From: Piscibacillus salipiscarius JCM 13188 | GTDB taxonomy: Bacteria; Bacillota; Bacilli; Bacillales; Alkalibacillaceae | Length of the DNA stretch: 64,000 nt | Reading direction: 5' to 3' | Assembly (NCBI RefSeq): GCF_001311865.1 | Contig: NZ_BBCD01000005.1 | Coordinates: 62,001-126,000, forward strand | Shown: positions 18,935-28,960 of the stretch, in pieces | Layout of the letters: each line of letters opens with the position of its first letter | Numbering within the stretch: position 1 is the stretch's first letter | Notes under the pieces: model-generated | Seen by the model: only the letters and a program-made list of their open reading frames with translations | What the model was told of the DNA's origin: nothing | Database searches by the model: none | Translations under genes and position numbers: made by a program

Positions 18935-20409
18935 TATTTGGCACCTCCAAGCTGTGGCTTTTCTTTATAATAACCGGCTGCCTGCTCATATGCATGTGCC
19001 ACTCGGTAGACCGTGCTTTCATCAAAGTGCTTACCGATAATTTGTAGACCAATCGGCATGTTGTTATCAGGGTGGAATCCGCATGGAACTGAAATTCCTG
19101 GTACGCCCGCTAAGTTAACCGGGATGGTCATAATATCGTTTGCATACATGGTTAACGGATCGTCGATTTTCTCACCGACTTTGAAGGCTGTTGTCGGTGC
19201 AGTTGGTCCAATTACGACATCATATTTTTCAAAAATTTGATCAAAGTCCTGCTTAATTAGCGTGCGGACTTGTTGGGCTTTTTGTAATAAGCATCGTAAT
19301 AACCTGAGCTTAACGCAAAACGTTCCAAGCATGATACGACGTTTTACCTCATCACCAAAGCCTTCACTACGTGACATTTTGAACATGTCCATCATGTCTT
19401 TAGCGTTCTCTGAACGTTTACCATAACGAACCCCGTCGAATCGAGCTAGGTTCGCTGATGCTTCTGAGGATGCGATCATGTAATACGTCGCAACGGCATA
19501 TTTTGAATGCGGAAGTGATACCTCTTCCCATTCAGCACCTAATTCTTCTAATTGACCTAATGCTTTTCGGACGCTTTCTTTAACTTTCTCATCGACACCT
19601 TCGCGGAAATACTCTTTTGGCACCGCAATTTTAAGGCCTTTTACATCACCTGTTAAGGCATCGCTGTATTTAGGTACGTCAACGTTCGCACTAGTAGAAT
19701 CCATTTCGTCTTGACCTGAGATCACTTCTAAAATGCGCGCATTATCTTCAACCGTTCTCGTGATCGGTCCAATTTGGTCTAGCGACGACGCAAATGCGAC
19801 TAATCCAAAACGAGAAACGCGTCCATATGTAGGCTTCATTCCAACAACACCGCAGTACGATGCTGGCTGACGCACCGAGCCACCTGTATCAGAACCAAGT
19901 GTAAACGGAACTTGTCCTGCTGCAACGGCTGCTGCCGAACCACCACTTGAACCGCCTGGTACATAATCCGTATTCCAAGGGTTACGTGTCTTTTTCATGC
20001 TTGAGTTTTCAGTTGATGAACCCATCGCGAATTCATCCATATTTAACTTTCCAATATTAACGGACTCCGCATCATTAAGTTTCTTCACCACTGTCGCGTC
20101 ATATAACGGATCTTCTAAATTGGATAAGATTTGACTCGCACACGTGGTGCGTAATCCTTTTGTGACGATGTTATCTTTGATTCCAATTGGCATTCCGAAT
20201 AATGGGAACTGTTCAGCATCTACTCCCGCTTCATCTAATTCCTTTGCGCGGTTTAGCGCTTCTTCTTCATTTAAAGTTAAAAATGCCTGAACCTCATCAT
20301 CTGTTTTACTAATTTGTTCATAGGATTCCTTAACTAAATCTGTAACCGAGATTTCTTTATTAGTTAACTTCTCTTGTAGTTCTTTAATAGTGTAATCGAA
20401 TAACGACAT
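18934..20409 (-). CDS. gatA: Glutamyl-tRNA(Gln) amidotransferase subunit A
   Basis: The amidase subunit releases ammonia from glutamine and passes it to GatB. The amidase signature is complete: GMPIGIKDN with the catalytic Lys, [15 protein letters not shown] and [16 protein letters not shown] with the Ser-cisSer-Lys triad. Length is 491 residues, normal. Residues about 354-365 read [12 protein letters not shown] where relatives have [12 protein letters not shown]. An extra T and a missing A around 19280-19317 shift the frame out and back, so the overall frame stays open while 12 residues are wrong. Confidence 0.93.
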   Translation of the reverse strand: MSLFDYTIKELQEKLTNKEISVTDLVKESYEQISKTDDEVQAFLTLNEEEALNRAKELDEAGVDAEQFPLFGMPIGIKDNIVTKGLRTTCASQILSNLEDPLYDATVVKKLNDAESVNIGKLNMDEFAMGSSTENSSMKKTRNPWNTDYVPGGSSGGSAAAVAAGQVPFTLGSDTGGSVRQPASYCGVVGMKPTYGRVSRFGLVAFASSLDQIGPITRTVEDNARILEVISGQDEMDSTSANVDVPKYSDALTGDVKGLKIAVPKEYFREGVDEKVKESVRKALGQLEELGAEWEEVSLPHSKYAVATYYMIASSEASANLARFDGVRYGKRSENAKDMMDMFKMSRSEGFGDEVKRRIMLGTFCVKLRLLRCLLQKAQQVRTLIKQDFDQIFEKYDVVIGPTAPTTAFKVGEKIDDPLTMYANDIMTIPVNLAGVPGISVPCGFHPDNNMPIGLQIIGKHFDESTVYRVAHAYEQAAGYYKEKPQLGGAK

Positions 20410-20424
20410 CTCACCTTAACCTCC

Positions 20425-20715
20425 TTAATCTAGGATGGATGGTACGCGGAACTGACCATCTTGTTTATCCGGAGCATTCTTAAGAGCATCTTCTTTTGAG
20501 ATCCACTCTTTCGGCTCATCTTTACGCATCACATTTTTCATATCTAACACATGGGTCGTTGGTTCAACATTCGATGTGTCGAGTTCATTTAACTGCTCAC
20601 TGAAATCTATAATGGCACTCAGCTGCTCACTATACTTCTCAGCTTCTTCTTCATTAATCGCCAGTCTCGCAAGGTTTGCTACGTGCTTGACCTGGTCTTT
20701 AGAGATTTTTGACAA
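20425..20715 (-). CDS. gatC: Glutamyl-tRNA(Gln) amidotransferase subunit C
   Basis: A 96-residue GatC, the small belt-like subunit that holds GatA and GatB together. Typical segments are [40 protein letters not shown] and the end [12 protein letters not shown]. It is first in gatC-gatA-gatB, with 15 bases to gatA. GGAGGTGCAG precedes the start. Confidence 0.93.
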   Translation of the reverse strand: MSKISKDQVKHVANLARLAINEEEAEKYSEQLSAIIDFSEQLNELDTSNVEPTTHVLDMKNVMRKDEPKEWISKEDALKNAPDKQDGQFRVPSILD

Positions 20716-20748
20716 TGTTCTGCACCTCCGTACAAATTAACTCACAAT

Positions 20749-20776
20749 ACTATAAAGTAAACTCGTCGATTGACAA
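20749..20776 (-). promoter_or_regulatory. Sigma-A-type promoter of the gatCAB operon
   Basis: TTGTCA and TATAGT are separated by 16 bases on the minus strand, about 35 bases before gatC. Confidence 0.6.
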
Positions 20777-20970
20777 GCCTTTAGGCAAAGTCAGAGACGT
20801 AGTTGCCCTTATGCAGGTAGATTAATTTTTTTGCACTTCCCTACCTGCTAAATAATAGCAAATCATGACTTGCTGTGACAATCTTTTCCCCAATAACATT
20901 CTAACACTAATCGAGGATTAAATAACATGATTTGCTGTACAATTTAATTGTGGGTAAAAACTGTCTTTCT

Positions 20971-21027
20971 TTTCTATAGGTGTTAATTTAAGTTCTATGG
21001 GTGTTAACCTCGTTCCTATGGGTATTT
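20971..21027. repeat. Array D: three CTATRGGTRTT cores, 21 bp apart
   Basis: The cores CTATAGGTGTT, CTATGGGTGTT and CTATGGGTATT begin at 20974, 20995 and 21016, exactly 21 bases apart, with TT before and AA or CC after. The array lies between the tldE terminator and the gatC promoter. The rest of 20777-20970 contains a loose inverted pair (GCAGGTAG at 20813, CTACCTGC at 20841) and two related strings, CATGACTTGCTGT (20864) and CATGATTTGCTGT (20926), with no gene. Confidence 0.65.
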
Positions 21028-21052
21028 CCCCACTAACGATCCTTAAGGTCAT

Positions 21053-21088
21053 AAGAAAAGCTTTTGCGCATTTACGCAAAAGCTTCAT
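21053..21088 (-). terminator. Terminator of the tldD-tldE unit
   Basis: GAAGCTTTTGCG and CGCAAAAGCTTTTC flank a six-base loop on the minus strand. The stem core AAGCTTTTGCG is the same as in the yerC terminator at 43860. Confidence 0.75.
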
Positions 21089-21095
21089 CTTAATC

Positions 21096-22441
21096 CTATT
21101 CACACGTAATAGCTAATTGTTTCACCAGTAACGACGGCGCGGCTGCACCATGTCCTTTCGCAAAATCTATATCATTCGCTATATCTTCAACATCTTTTAA
21201 TAAGTCAAAAAGTTCCCGGCGATTGTGAGCTGGTTTGTAGCTGATTTTACTTGACCTTCTTCAATGACAAATCCTTTCGCTGCAACCGAGAAGTCACCTG
21301 AAATTTCACTGACTCCAGAGTGAAGTCCTGACAATTCAGTAATCATAATGCCATCGCCTAATTCTAGCAATAACTCATCAAGGCTATTTTCATCTGGTTC
21401 AATATAAAAATTTGATGGCTGAACAGTTAAGGCATCTTTATATGATTCACGGAACCCATGCCCAGTTGATTCAACGTTACTCTTCTTAGCCGTTTTCAAA
21501 TATGAAGTAGAGTTTTTAATTTACCTGACTCTACTACGCTTACTTTTTTAGACGCGACACCTTCATCATCAAAATTGCGACCCATCAATGCGTCAGATGA
21601 TTTTAGTGGGTCATCAGTGATATTGACTTTGGAGTTTGCAATCGTTTCACCCACTTTTTTTACCTAAAAGGGACAATCCTCTCTGTACATTTTCTGCAGA
21701 GAAAATAGGCGTGAACGCTTGAAGAATTGATGAAGACGCGTCGTTCCGTAACACGACTGGGTACGTTTTATTTGCGATTCGCTCCGAGTTCAAGTAAGAT
21801 AACGCTTCTTTGACCATTTTCTCCGCTATCTCCTGGGCCCTCTCTGTAGATAATTCTTTCAGATACTCATTGTGAGAACAGGTTTTCGTGACTTCGCCCT
21901 CTTTCACAATCACAGCTCCACCGAAGGTCAAATGACTTTTTGCTTCATTTAATCCCAACCCTTTACTGTTAAACAAGGCTTTCTCGCACTTTTCTTTAAA
22001 CGCTGCGATATAGTACGTTCTCGACACTCTAGGGTCTACTTTATAAACTTTCCTTTCAACTTCTTTAGTAAATTCAACGATCTCATCATTACCGGCATTC
22101 ACCATGTCATTTTCAAAATTCTCATCTGGATAAGACGAACTACCTTCAAATACGGGTGAAAAATCCTCTTCCTCGATGATACCTGCATTTTCTTTAGCGC
22201 TGTCTAGTAAAAATTCTACTGACGATTCATCGAGCTTTTCACTATAAGCATAGCCCATTCTCCCATTATAAAATCCTCTAAAAGATACCCCCGCCTCTTC
22301 AGACATCGTATATTGATCTACTTCACCTTGATCAATCATACAAACAAAGCTTTCAGACTTCTGATAAAATAACTCATAATCTTTGAAACCGAATTCACTA
22401 GCTTTTGAGAATAATTGATTTTTAAACTCTTGAATAATCAT
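21096..22441 (-). CDS. tldE: TldE/PmbA family metallopeptidase subunit, three frameshifts
   Basis: TldE is the non-catalytic partner of TldD in a heterodimeric protease that degrades unfolded peptides. The N-terminal frame begins MIIQEFKNQLFSKASEFGFK and contains YELFYQKSESFVCMIDQGEV and AGVSFRGFYNGRMGYAYSEK. The C-terminal frame has STGHGFRESYKDALTVQPSN, SGLHSGVSEISGDFSVAAKG and, after a further shift, a tail ending GAAAPSLLVKQLAITCE at 21096. Breaks lie near 21655, 21505 and 21205. It follows tldD with 0 bases between the stop and start triplets. About 449 residues after repair. Confidence 0.85.
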
Positions 22442-23831
22442 CTACGCTTCCCCCTTTGTTCCACCGACAGTGAGTTCACTCACTCTTAATGTCGGCTGAC
22501 CAACGTTGACTGGAATCAAACCTGATGATGCACCACACATACCAGCTCCGTGACCAAGGTTGTTCCCGACCATATCTACTTTTTAAGCGTATCTGCACCG
22601 TTACCAATTAACGTTGCACCGCGAACTGGACGGTCGATTTTTCCATTTTTAATCAAGTAAGCTTCTTCAGCCGCAAAGTTATAATCACCAGTAGCAGGGT
22701 TCACTTGCCCGCCACCCATATACTTGGCGAAAATGCCATACTCTGTATTCGAAATAATGTCATCAGGATTAAATTCTCCTGGTGCAATAAATGTATTAGT
22801 CATTCTTGACGTTGGGGCAAAGCGATACGACTCACGACGGCTTGAACCCGTCACATCTTGTTCCATGATTCTAGCATTTAATTTATCTACTAAGTAACCT
22901 TTTAAAATACCATTTTCGATTAATACATTGCGCTTCGCAGGCTCACCCTCATCATCGATATTAATAGAGCCCCATTCATTTTGAAGTGTTCCATCGTCAA
23001 TATATGTCACTAAGTCAGAAGCGACTTTCTCGCCTACCTTATTAGAGAAAATAGATTTATTTTTCGCAACAGATGTTGCCTCTAATCCATGACCACATGC
23101 TTCATGGAAAATAACTCCGCCAAACTTATTATCAATGACAACCGGAAAGTTTCCACTCGGACACGGGTCAGCACTCAAATTTGTTACTGCGATCCGTGAG
23201 GCTTCATTGCCGTAAAAATCAAGATTCAAATTTTCTAAATGCTCCATTCCACTTAAAGCACCTGAGTTAATATATCCTTCTTCCATTCGACTCCCGTTAG
23301 AAGCAACTGATTGCACGACAAGGATATTCCTCACACGTTGATCCTCAACGAATGTTCCTTCAGAGTTTGCGATCAAAACGTTCTGCTCCTCGTCTTTTAA
23401 TCGAATCCGAACTTGTGAAATCGATTCATTATACCGTTTGGACGCTTCATGGACTTTTTTCATCACATTCACTTTACGTGCTTTATTAACAGACTGTGGC
23501 ATTTGTTCAATTGGATGAAGCACCTTTGCTTTATGATAGTCCAACTCTGTTAATGATAGTTTAGCGTCACCCTTAACCGTCTGCGCAACTTTTTCGCTGC
23601 CTTCAATAATCCTTCTTTTGCAAAATCTGTTGTGTATGTATATGTGCTCTGGATTCCTTTAAACACGCGAATGCCAACTCCAAAGTCTCGACCTGACAAG
23701 CTATTTTCAACTAATCCACCTTGTAAGGACAAATTATTCGTTAATCGATCCTCGACAAAAACTTCCGCGAAATCGCCACCAGTACTTAACGCTTCATTCA
23801 AGATATCTTGAACGACTGTTTTGCTTAGCAT
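22442..23831 (-). CDS. tldD: TldD family zinc metallopeptidase, two frameshifts
   Basis: The catalytic subunit carries the HExxxH zinc site in GVIFHEACGHGLEATSV. Other family segments are NNLSLQGGLVENSLSGRDFG near the start, TGSSRRESYRFAPTSRMTNT, and NGADTLKK. Frame breaks lie near 23550 and 22580. The second hides a tail reading NNLGHGAGMCGASSGL with the conserved metal-ligand Cys. About 463 residues after repair, normal for TldD. Its stop is immediately followed by the tldE start, so the two subunits are made together. Confidence 0.88.
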
Positions 23832-23929
23832 TAACCTTCCCCCTTTTCCCTAATACAACCTATTATAACTTATTTTTCCAAAAATTCAGCCGTTTTTAGA
23901 ACGAATCATTCTCCGACTCAAGACTGAAA

Positions 23930-23957
23930 TTGACTTGAATATTTATTTTCTTATAAA
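23930..23957 (+). promoter_or_regulatory. Candidate promoter of pepF
   Basis: TTGACT and TATAAA are separated by 16 bases, about 85 bases before pepF. A second possible -10 (TATAAT) lies closer, at 23996. Confidence 0.35.
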
Positions 23958-24041
23958 AATTCTGTCATATTTAACACAACAGACTCATTTTGTTTTATAA
24001 TACTTAGTATTCCGAAATAAATTTTACGGGGAGGAATTCAA

Positions 24042-25862
24042 ATGGCAAAAACAAGATTACAACGTCACGAAGTACCAGTCGAACAAACTTGGAAATTAGA
24101 TGATTTGTTCGTAACAACAGAAGATTGGGAAGCAGCTCTTAAGGAGATTGAAGGTTCCGTATCCAATGTATTGCAGTACAAAGGGAAGCTAGGTGAAGGA
24201 CCTGATGTATTGTACAATTGCTTAGAAGAGCAAGCTAAACTCCATGAAAAAATCGTTCCTGTCGCAACCTATGCCAACCTTCGTTCATCTGAAGACGGTA
24301 CAAACCCTGACAACCAATCAAACTCAGGTAAAGTTGCCTCAACACTTGCGCAGGTTGGAGCAGCATTGAGCTTTGTCGACTCTGAAATTCTAGCATTACC
24401 AGATGGCACGATTGAGAAATATCTCAAAGAACATGATGAATTAAAAGAATATGAAAATTTCCTTAAAGATCTACTAAAATATAAACCTTACACTCTATCA
24501 CCAGAAACAGAAGAGGTGTTAGCTTCTTTAAGTGAAGTCCATAGCGCACCTTATACCATTTATCAGCGCAGTAAATCCTCGGATATGCAGTTTGATGACT
24601 TTGAGGCAAATGGCGAAACTTATCCGAACTCTTTTGCGTTATTCGAAGATGAATATGAATTATCTTCAGATACAACTCTCCGTAGAAGTGCTTATGATTC
24701 ATTCGTTAACACATTAAAACAATACCAAAACACGTACGCGGCAACTTATGCAACAGAAGTTAAAAAGCAAGTTCAATTATCTAAAGCACGCGGTTATAAA
24801 AACGTTACTCAAATGTTACTTCAACCCCAAAAAGTTAACGAAGAGATGTACCACAATCAATTAGATGTCATTCAAAAAGAACTAGCTCCGCACATGCGCA
24901 AGTTTGCCAAACTAAAGAAAGAGGTTCTTGGTTTAGATAAAATGACCTTTGCGGATTTAAAAGCACCACTTGATCCTGAATTTAACCCGACAACAACTTA
25001 TGAAGAAGTAAGCGAGACTATTTTAGAAGCCTTATCTGTCATGGGGCCTGAGTACACTGAGATTATGAAAAAAGGACTCAGTGAACGCTGGGTGGATTAC
25101 GCTGATAACGTCGGTAAATCAACAGGTGCATTCTGCGCAAGCCCTTATGGTTCACATCCATATATTTTATTAACATGGACAGGTGCCATGCGTGGTGGCT
25201 TCATTCTAGCACACGAACTTGGCCATGCTGGACATTTCTATCTAGCTAACCAAAATCAGCGAATCTTTAATACACGTCCATCAACATACTTTGTTGAAGC
25301 ACCATCGACGATGAACGAAATGCTTCTTGCAGATCATCTTTTATCCAAACATAGTGATGATGACCGTATGCGTCGCTGGATTATCTTGCAATTACTTGGT
25401 ACTTACTATCACAACTTTGTGACTCATTTATTAGAAGGTGAATTCCAGCGCCGAGTATATGACCTAGCTGAAAAAGGCGTCCCGCTTACAGCTAAAGTGT
25501 TAAAACAACAAAACGTGAAGCACTCGAGAACTTCTGGGGGGGATACTGTTGAGCTAGATGAGGGTGCTGAGCTTACTTGGATGCGCCAGCCGCATTACTA
25601 CATGGGATTATATCCATATACGTACTCAGCTGGATTAACCGCTTCAACGTTAGTTTCACGAAAAATCAAAGAAGAAGGCCAACCTGTTATTGATCGCTGG
25701 TTAGAAGTTTTAAAAGCAGGTGGCACTAAAACACCACAAGAACTAATGGAGTATGCAGGCGTTGATATGACATCGCCTGAACCAATTAAAAAAGCCGTTA
25801 ATTATGTCGGATCGTTAGTTGATGATTTAGTGAAGAGCTATCAAGAGTCTGCTACAAAATAA
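24042..25862 (+). CDS. pepF: Oligoendopeptidase F
   Basis: An intact 606-residue M3 family zinc peptidase that degrades oligopeptides in the cytoplasm. The zinc site is HELGHAGH with the third ligand in EAPSTMNEMLL. The N-terminal domain begins ETWKLDDLF-like (VEQTWKLDDLFVTTEDWEAA), and the region before the zinc site reads GAFCASPYGSHPYILLTW. The ribosome binding site GGGGAGGA lies 9 bases before the ATG. It is transcribed alone and followed by a terminator. Confidence 0.93.
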   Translation: MAKTRLQRHEVPVEQTWKLDDLFVTTEDWEAALKEIEGSVSNVLQYKGKLGEGPDVLYNCLEEQAKLHEKIVPVATYANLRSSEDGTNPDNQSNSGKVASTLAQVGAALSFVDSEILALPDGTIEKYLKEHDELKEYENFLKDLLKYKPYTLSPETEEVLASLSEVHSAPYTIYQRSKSSDMQFDDFEANGETYPNSFALFEDEYELSSDTTLRRSAYDSFVNTLKQYQNTYAATYATEVKKQVQLSKARGYKNVTQMLLQPQKVNEEMYHNQLDVIQKELAPHMRKFAKLKKEVLGLDKMTFADLKAPLDPEFNPTTTYEEVSETILEALSVMGPEYTEIMKKGLSERWVDYADNVGKSTGAFCASPYGSHPYILLTWTGAMRGGFILAHELGHAGHFYLANQNQRIFNTRPSTYFVEAPSTMNEMLLADHLLSKHSDDDRMRRWIILQLLGTYYHNFVTHLLEGEFQRRVYDLAEKGVPLTAKVLKQQNVKHSRTSGGDTVELDEGAELTWMRQPHYYMGLYPYTYSAGLTASTLVSRKIKEEGQPVIDRWLEVLKAGGTKTPQELMEYAGVDMTSPEPIKKAVNYVGSLVDDLVKSYQESATK

Positions 25863-25868
25863 AGTTCT

Positions 25869-25897
25869 ACCCTCTGCATAAGCAGAGGGTTATTTTA
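25869..25897 (+). terminator. Terminator of pepF
   Basis: ACCCTCTGC and GCAGAGGGT pair around ATAA and are followed by TATTTTAT. Confidence 0.85.
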
Positions 25898-25999
25898 TCT
25901 CTTCATATTGATAAGTAATAGCATCATTGGATTCTTTTATAGAACAATTTAACACTCAGATGATAAACTAAAGATAAAATCAACCTCGAGGTGAATTTG

Positions 26000-26666
26000 A
26001 TGAATAAAGTGATGCTATCTTTTAGCGGCGGAAAAGACTCCGTATTAGCGCTTCATAGATTAATAAATAATCCTAATTATGAAGTGTCTAACCTGTTAAT
26101 TACAATGAGTGAAGACTATAATCGTAGCAGTATACACGGCATTCGTAATGAATTGATTGAGGCACAAATAGAAGCTCTTAACCTACCCGCTAAAAAGGTA
26201 TTCTTACCTGACCCGTGCCCAAACGAAGTATACGAGAAGGCCATGTCAGATGTGATGAATGAAGCGATTCAAGATGGAGTGACCCATGTTGCATTTGGAG
26301 ACATTAATTTAAAAGATATTAGAGATTATCGCGAAAAGCAGCTTGAGGGATTACCAGTAGATGTTTTATTTCCATTATGGGACGAACCAACGAGCGGTCT
26401 AATAGAAGAATTTATTCAATTGGGTTATAAAACCGCCATCACAACACTTGATCCGAATAAAGTCCCTAAGGCGTTTTTTAGGTAGAGTCATAGATAAAAG
26501 TTTGTTAAATGAACTTCCTAAAGACGTTGACCCTTGCGGGGAGAATGGTGAATTTCACACCTTTACGTATGATGGGCCATTGTTTAAACAAAAAGTCGAC
26601 TTGAAATTGACTGATAAAATCGTTAAAGGTACTTATTATTGGTATCGAGATTTTGTTTTATCGTAA
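26000..26666 (+). CDS. Dph6-like ATP pyrophosphatase (adenine nucleotide alpha hydrolase), one frameshift
   Basis: The N-terminus MNKVMLSFSGGKDSVLALHR carries the SGGKDS ATP-pyrophosphatase loop. Later segments HVAFGDINLKDIRDYREKQL, VLFPLWDEPTSGLIEEFIQL and DPCGENGEFHTFTYDGPLFK define the diphthine-ammonia ligase (Dph6) superfamily. Bacteria do not make diphthamide, so the substrate is unknown; a thiolation or amidation role is possible. The start at 26000 follows GAGGTG; an earlier in-frame GTG adds three residues. One extra base in a TTTTTT run near 26477 breaks the frame. Confidence 0.8.
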
Positions 26667-26892
26667 ACAAAAATATCTTAAAATTAAAATTTTACCCTAA
26701 CTCAACCAATAAACCAATACCTTTTTAATCAAATAGGTCTATCGATACAAAAACTTGAACAAGTAAATATGAACTAGTTAAATTAGTTACATTTAACTAA
26801 AGTATTTCATTTATGTAATGAACAATCATTGAAACGCCTATAAATCAACATTTTATCACCGATTCAAAATATAACGCTAGTTATATCACCCC

Positions 26893-26938
26893 TATGGTTA
26901 TATTTTACCGGTTAGTAAAATCTTTAAATATAACCATA
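26893..26938. repeat. Nested inverted repeat upstream of the toxin-like gene
   Basis: TATGGTTATATTT and AAATATAACCATA form a perfect 13-bp inverted repeat (26893-26905, 26926-26938), and TTTTAC and GTAAAA pair inside it. It ends 31 bases before the extended -10 element. It could be an operator or a hairpin. Elsewhere in 26667-26968 a smaller inverted repeat TAGTTAAA/TTTAACTA (26775-26799) is seen and nothing else. Confidence 0.6.
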
Positions 26939-26968
26939 CTATTTTATCATGTTTAATTATCTGAATAT

Positions 26969-26977
26969 TGTTATAAT
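26969..26977 (+). promoter_or_regulatory. Extended -10 promoter of the toxin-like mRNA
   Basis: TGTTATAAT is a perfect extended -10 element. No good -35 is seen 16-18 bases upstream, which is common for extended -10 promoters. Transcription would start near 26984. Confidence 0.5.
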
Positions 26978-27062
26978 TATGGCAAGCAGTTTATAAAGCA
27001 AGGTAGTGGTTAGCCCTGGTCCTGTCGTTGGCGAATAGGAACGATGAAAGGAGGGGTATAAA

Positions 27063-27257
27063 GTGAAGTATTACGAAAGTACTTTTGTAATACTGGCGGT
27101 GGTAGGTGGGCTGACAACTATGTCGGATACACCTGTGATCGTCTTGCCAATGTTCGTGTTTATTGGCAAAAAGAAGCTGCCTTGCTTTTGGCGGAAGCAA
27201 GACAGCGCGTCACATTTGCGTAATGGGTTTCCGTTAGCCACATTCCTTGTGGCATAA
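27063..27257 (+). CDS. Small hydrophobic peptide, type I toxin-like (Hol_Tox/TxpA-like)
   Basis: The GTG at 27063 follows AAAGGAGGGG by eight bases. The peptide begins MKYYESTFVILAVVGG, matching the M-x-x-YES opening of TxpA/BsrG-type toxins, and has a hydrophobic stretch to about residue 34 followed by GKKK. The frame stays open for 64 residues through an inner hairpin; one extra A near 27165 would instead end it at about 52. The mRNA leader AAGCAAGGTAG (26996-27006) can pair with CTGCCTTGCTT (27177-27187), the long-range fold-back typical of type I toxin mRNAs. The peptide is divergent, so assignment rests largely on locus architecture. Confidence 0.45.
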   Translation: MKYYESTFVILAVVGGLTTMSDTPVIVLPMFVFIGKKKLPCFWRKQDSASHLRNGFPLATFLVA

Positions 27258-27320
27258 ACTGCGGGAAGGGTACGGAATTGAGTCTTCAATTCCTACCCTT
27301 TACCCATTTTATACATCTAT
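27165..27320 (-). ncRNA. Putative convergent antitoxin RNA
   Basis: On the minus strand GCTGTCTTGCTT and AAGCAAGGCAGC form a 12-bp stem followed by TTCTTTTTG, a good terminator inside the toxin frame (27164-27206). Upstream on that strand are hairpins TGCCACAAGGAATGTGGC and the palindrome also used by the toxin terminator. A weak -10 (TAAAAT) lies near 27310. This matches the convergent, 3'-overlapping antitoxin RNAs of txpA/ratA- and bsrG/SR4-type systems. The promoter is the weakest part of the evidence. Confidence 0.42.
27268..27300 (+). terminator. Terminator of the toxin-like mRNA
   Basis: GGGTACGGAATTGA pairs with TCAATTCCTACCC (one bulge) around GTCT, followed by TTTACCC. Confidence 0.75.
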
Positions 27321-27359
27321 ATTTAAGATATAACCTAAATTTTTAGTTTCTAATCTTTT

Positions 27360-28906
27360 TTATAACATCTCTGAAACTGTTTTACCTTGCATGAAGTTGT
27401 AAAGGTAATCTGGTCCACCAGCTTTAGAGTCTGTACCTGACATGTTGAAGCCACCAAATGGATGGTAACCAACGATTGCTGCTGTACAGCCACGGTTGAA
27501 GTATAGGTTACCTACGTGGAAGTCTTCTCTAGCTATTTCTAAGTGGTTTCGGTTGTTAGAGATGACTGCACCTGTTAGACCGTAATCCGTGTTGTTTGCA
27601 ATGTCTAAAGCTTCATCAAAGTCTTTTGCTTTAGTGAAAGCCACAACTGGACCGAAGATCTCCTCTTGCATAATGGTTGCTTCAGGATCCACATCAGCAA
27701 AGATTGTTGGATTAATGAAGTAACCTTTCGAGTCGTCTCCTTCTCCACCGAATACTAACTTTCCTTCATTTTTACCAGTGTCAATGTAACCCATGATCTT
27801 ATCATAAGCACCTTGGTCGATAACTGGTCCCATGAAGTAGTTCTTATCTGTTGTATTTCCAACTGTGATATCTTGAGTCAGTTCTTTAACACGCTCTAAT
27901 AAATCATCGTAAACGTCCTCATGCGCTACAACACGTGAACATGCTGAACATTTCTGTCCTTGGAAACCAAATGCAGAGTTCATAACTGATTCAGCTGCTA
28001 ATTCTAGGTCACTATCGCTATCTACGACAATCGTGTCCTTACCACCCATTTCAGCAACTACACGTTTTAGCCATTTTTGGCCTGGTTGAACTTTTGCAGC
28101 TTTCTCAAAAATACCCGTACCAACATCACGAGATCCTGTGAAGCTTACGAAACGTGTTTTAGGGTGTTCTACTAGGTAGTCACCGATTTCGCTACCGCTA
28201 CCTGGGATATAGTTAATAACGCCAGCTGGCATACCTGCTTCTTCTAATACTTCCATTAGTTTGTAAGCAATAACTGGAGTTGCACTTGCAGGTTTTAATA
28301 AGACAGTATTTCCTGTAACCATTGGCGACACTGCAGTACCACACATAATAGCGAATAGGAAGTTCCAAGGTGAAACGACTAAACCTACACCTAATGGAAT
28401 ATATCCGAAACGATTATTTTCAACCGGACGGCTATTAATCTCTTTATCTTTCGCAATTTCTAGCATTTGACGACCATAGTATTCTAGGAAGTCAATACCT
28501 TCTGCGATATCTGCATCTGCTTCTTTCCACGCTTACCGCCTTCGTGAATAATCCAAGCATTGAATTCATGCTTACGACGACGTACGATTGCTGCTGCGCG
28601 GAATAGAATATCAGCGCGCATTTCTGGTGTCGATTTTCTCCACCATTCGAATGTTTCATCCGCAACTTGCATCGCCTTTTCTGCAAGCTCTTTGTCAGCT
28701 TTAGATACATAACCAACTACTTCGTCTTTCTTAGCTGGGTTAAATGACGTTAATTTATTGTCTGTATAGATACGTTCTCCGCCAATGATTAGTGGGTACT
28801 CTTTACCGAGTTCACTTTTTACAAGGCTTAGAGCTTCTTCCATTGCTTTTTTGTTTTCTTCAAGAGTAAAATCTGTAAATGGTTCATGACGATATGGTTG
28901 TACCAT
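27360..28906 (-). CDS. pruA: 1-pyrroline-5-carboxylate dehydrogenase, one frameshift
   Basis: The enzyme oxidises pyrroline-5-carboxylate to glutamate with NAD+, the last step of proline and arginine catabolism. The catalytic region is [15 protein letters not shown] with the nucleophile Cys, and the general base lies in VAEMGGKD. Segments [20 protein letters not shown] and [20 protein letters not shown] are typical of the Firmicute RocA/PutC form. The frame is broken near 28515 by one base. About 515 residues after repair, the family norm. With the symporter at 4131 the window carries uptake and part of catabolism of proline, although the two are not adjacent. Confidence 0.92.
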
Positions 28907-28940
28907 ATTAAAAGCCTCCTTAATTCGTTTTTGACCGCTA

Positions 28941-28954
28941 TTGTAGCGCTTCCA
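28941..28954 (-). promoter_or_regulatory. Candidate cre (CcpA) site
   Basis: TGGAAGCGCTACAA matches 12 of 14 positions of the cre consensus TGWAARCGNTWNCA. It starts about seven bases after the -10, at the expected transcription start, where CcpA binding would repress pruA in glucose. Confidence 0.4.
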
Positions 28955-28960
28955 TTGTCT

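Noticed and set aside
20813-20848. Inverted repeat GCAGGTAG/CTACCTGC between gatC and array D as a terminator
   Set aside because: The 20-base loop and absence of a T tract make termination unlikely, and no gene ends there.
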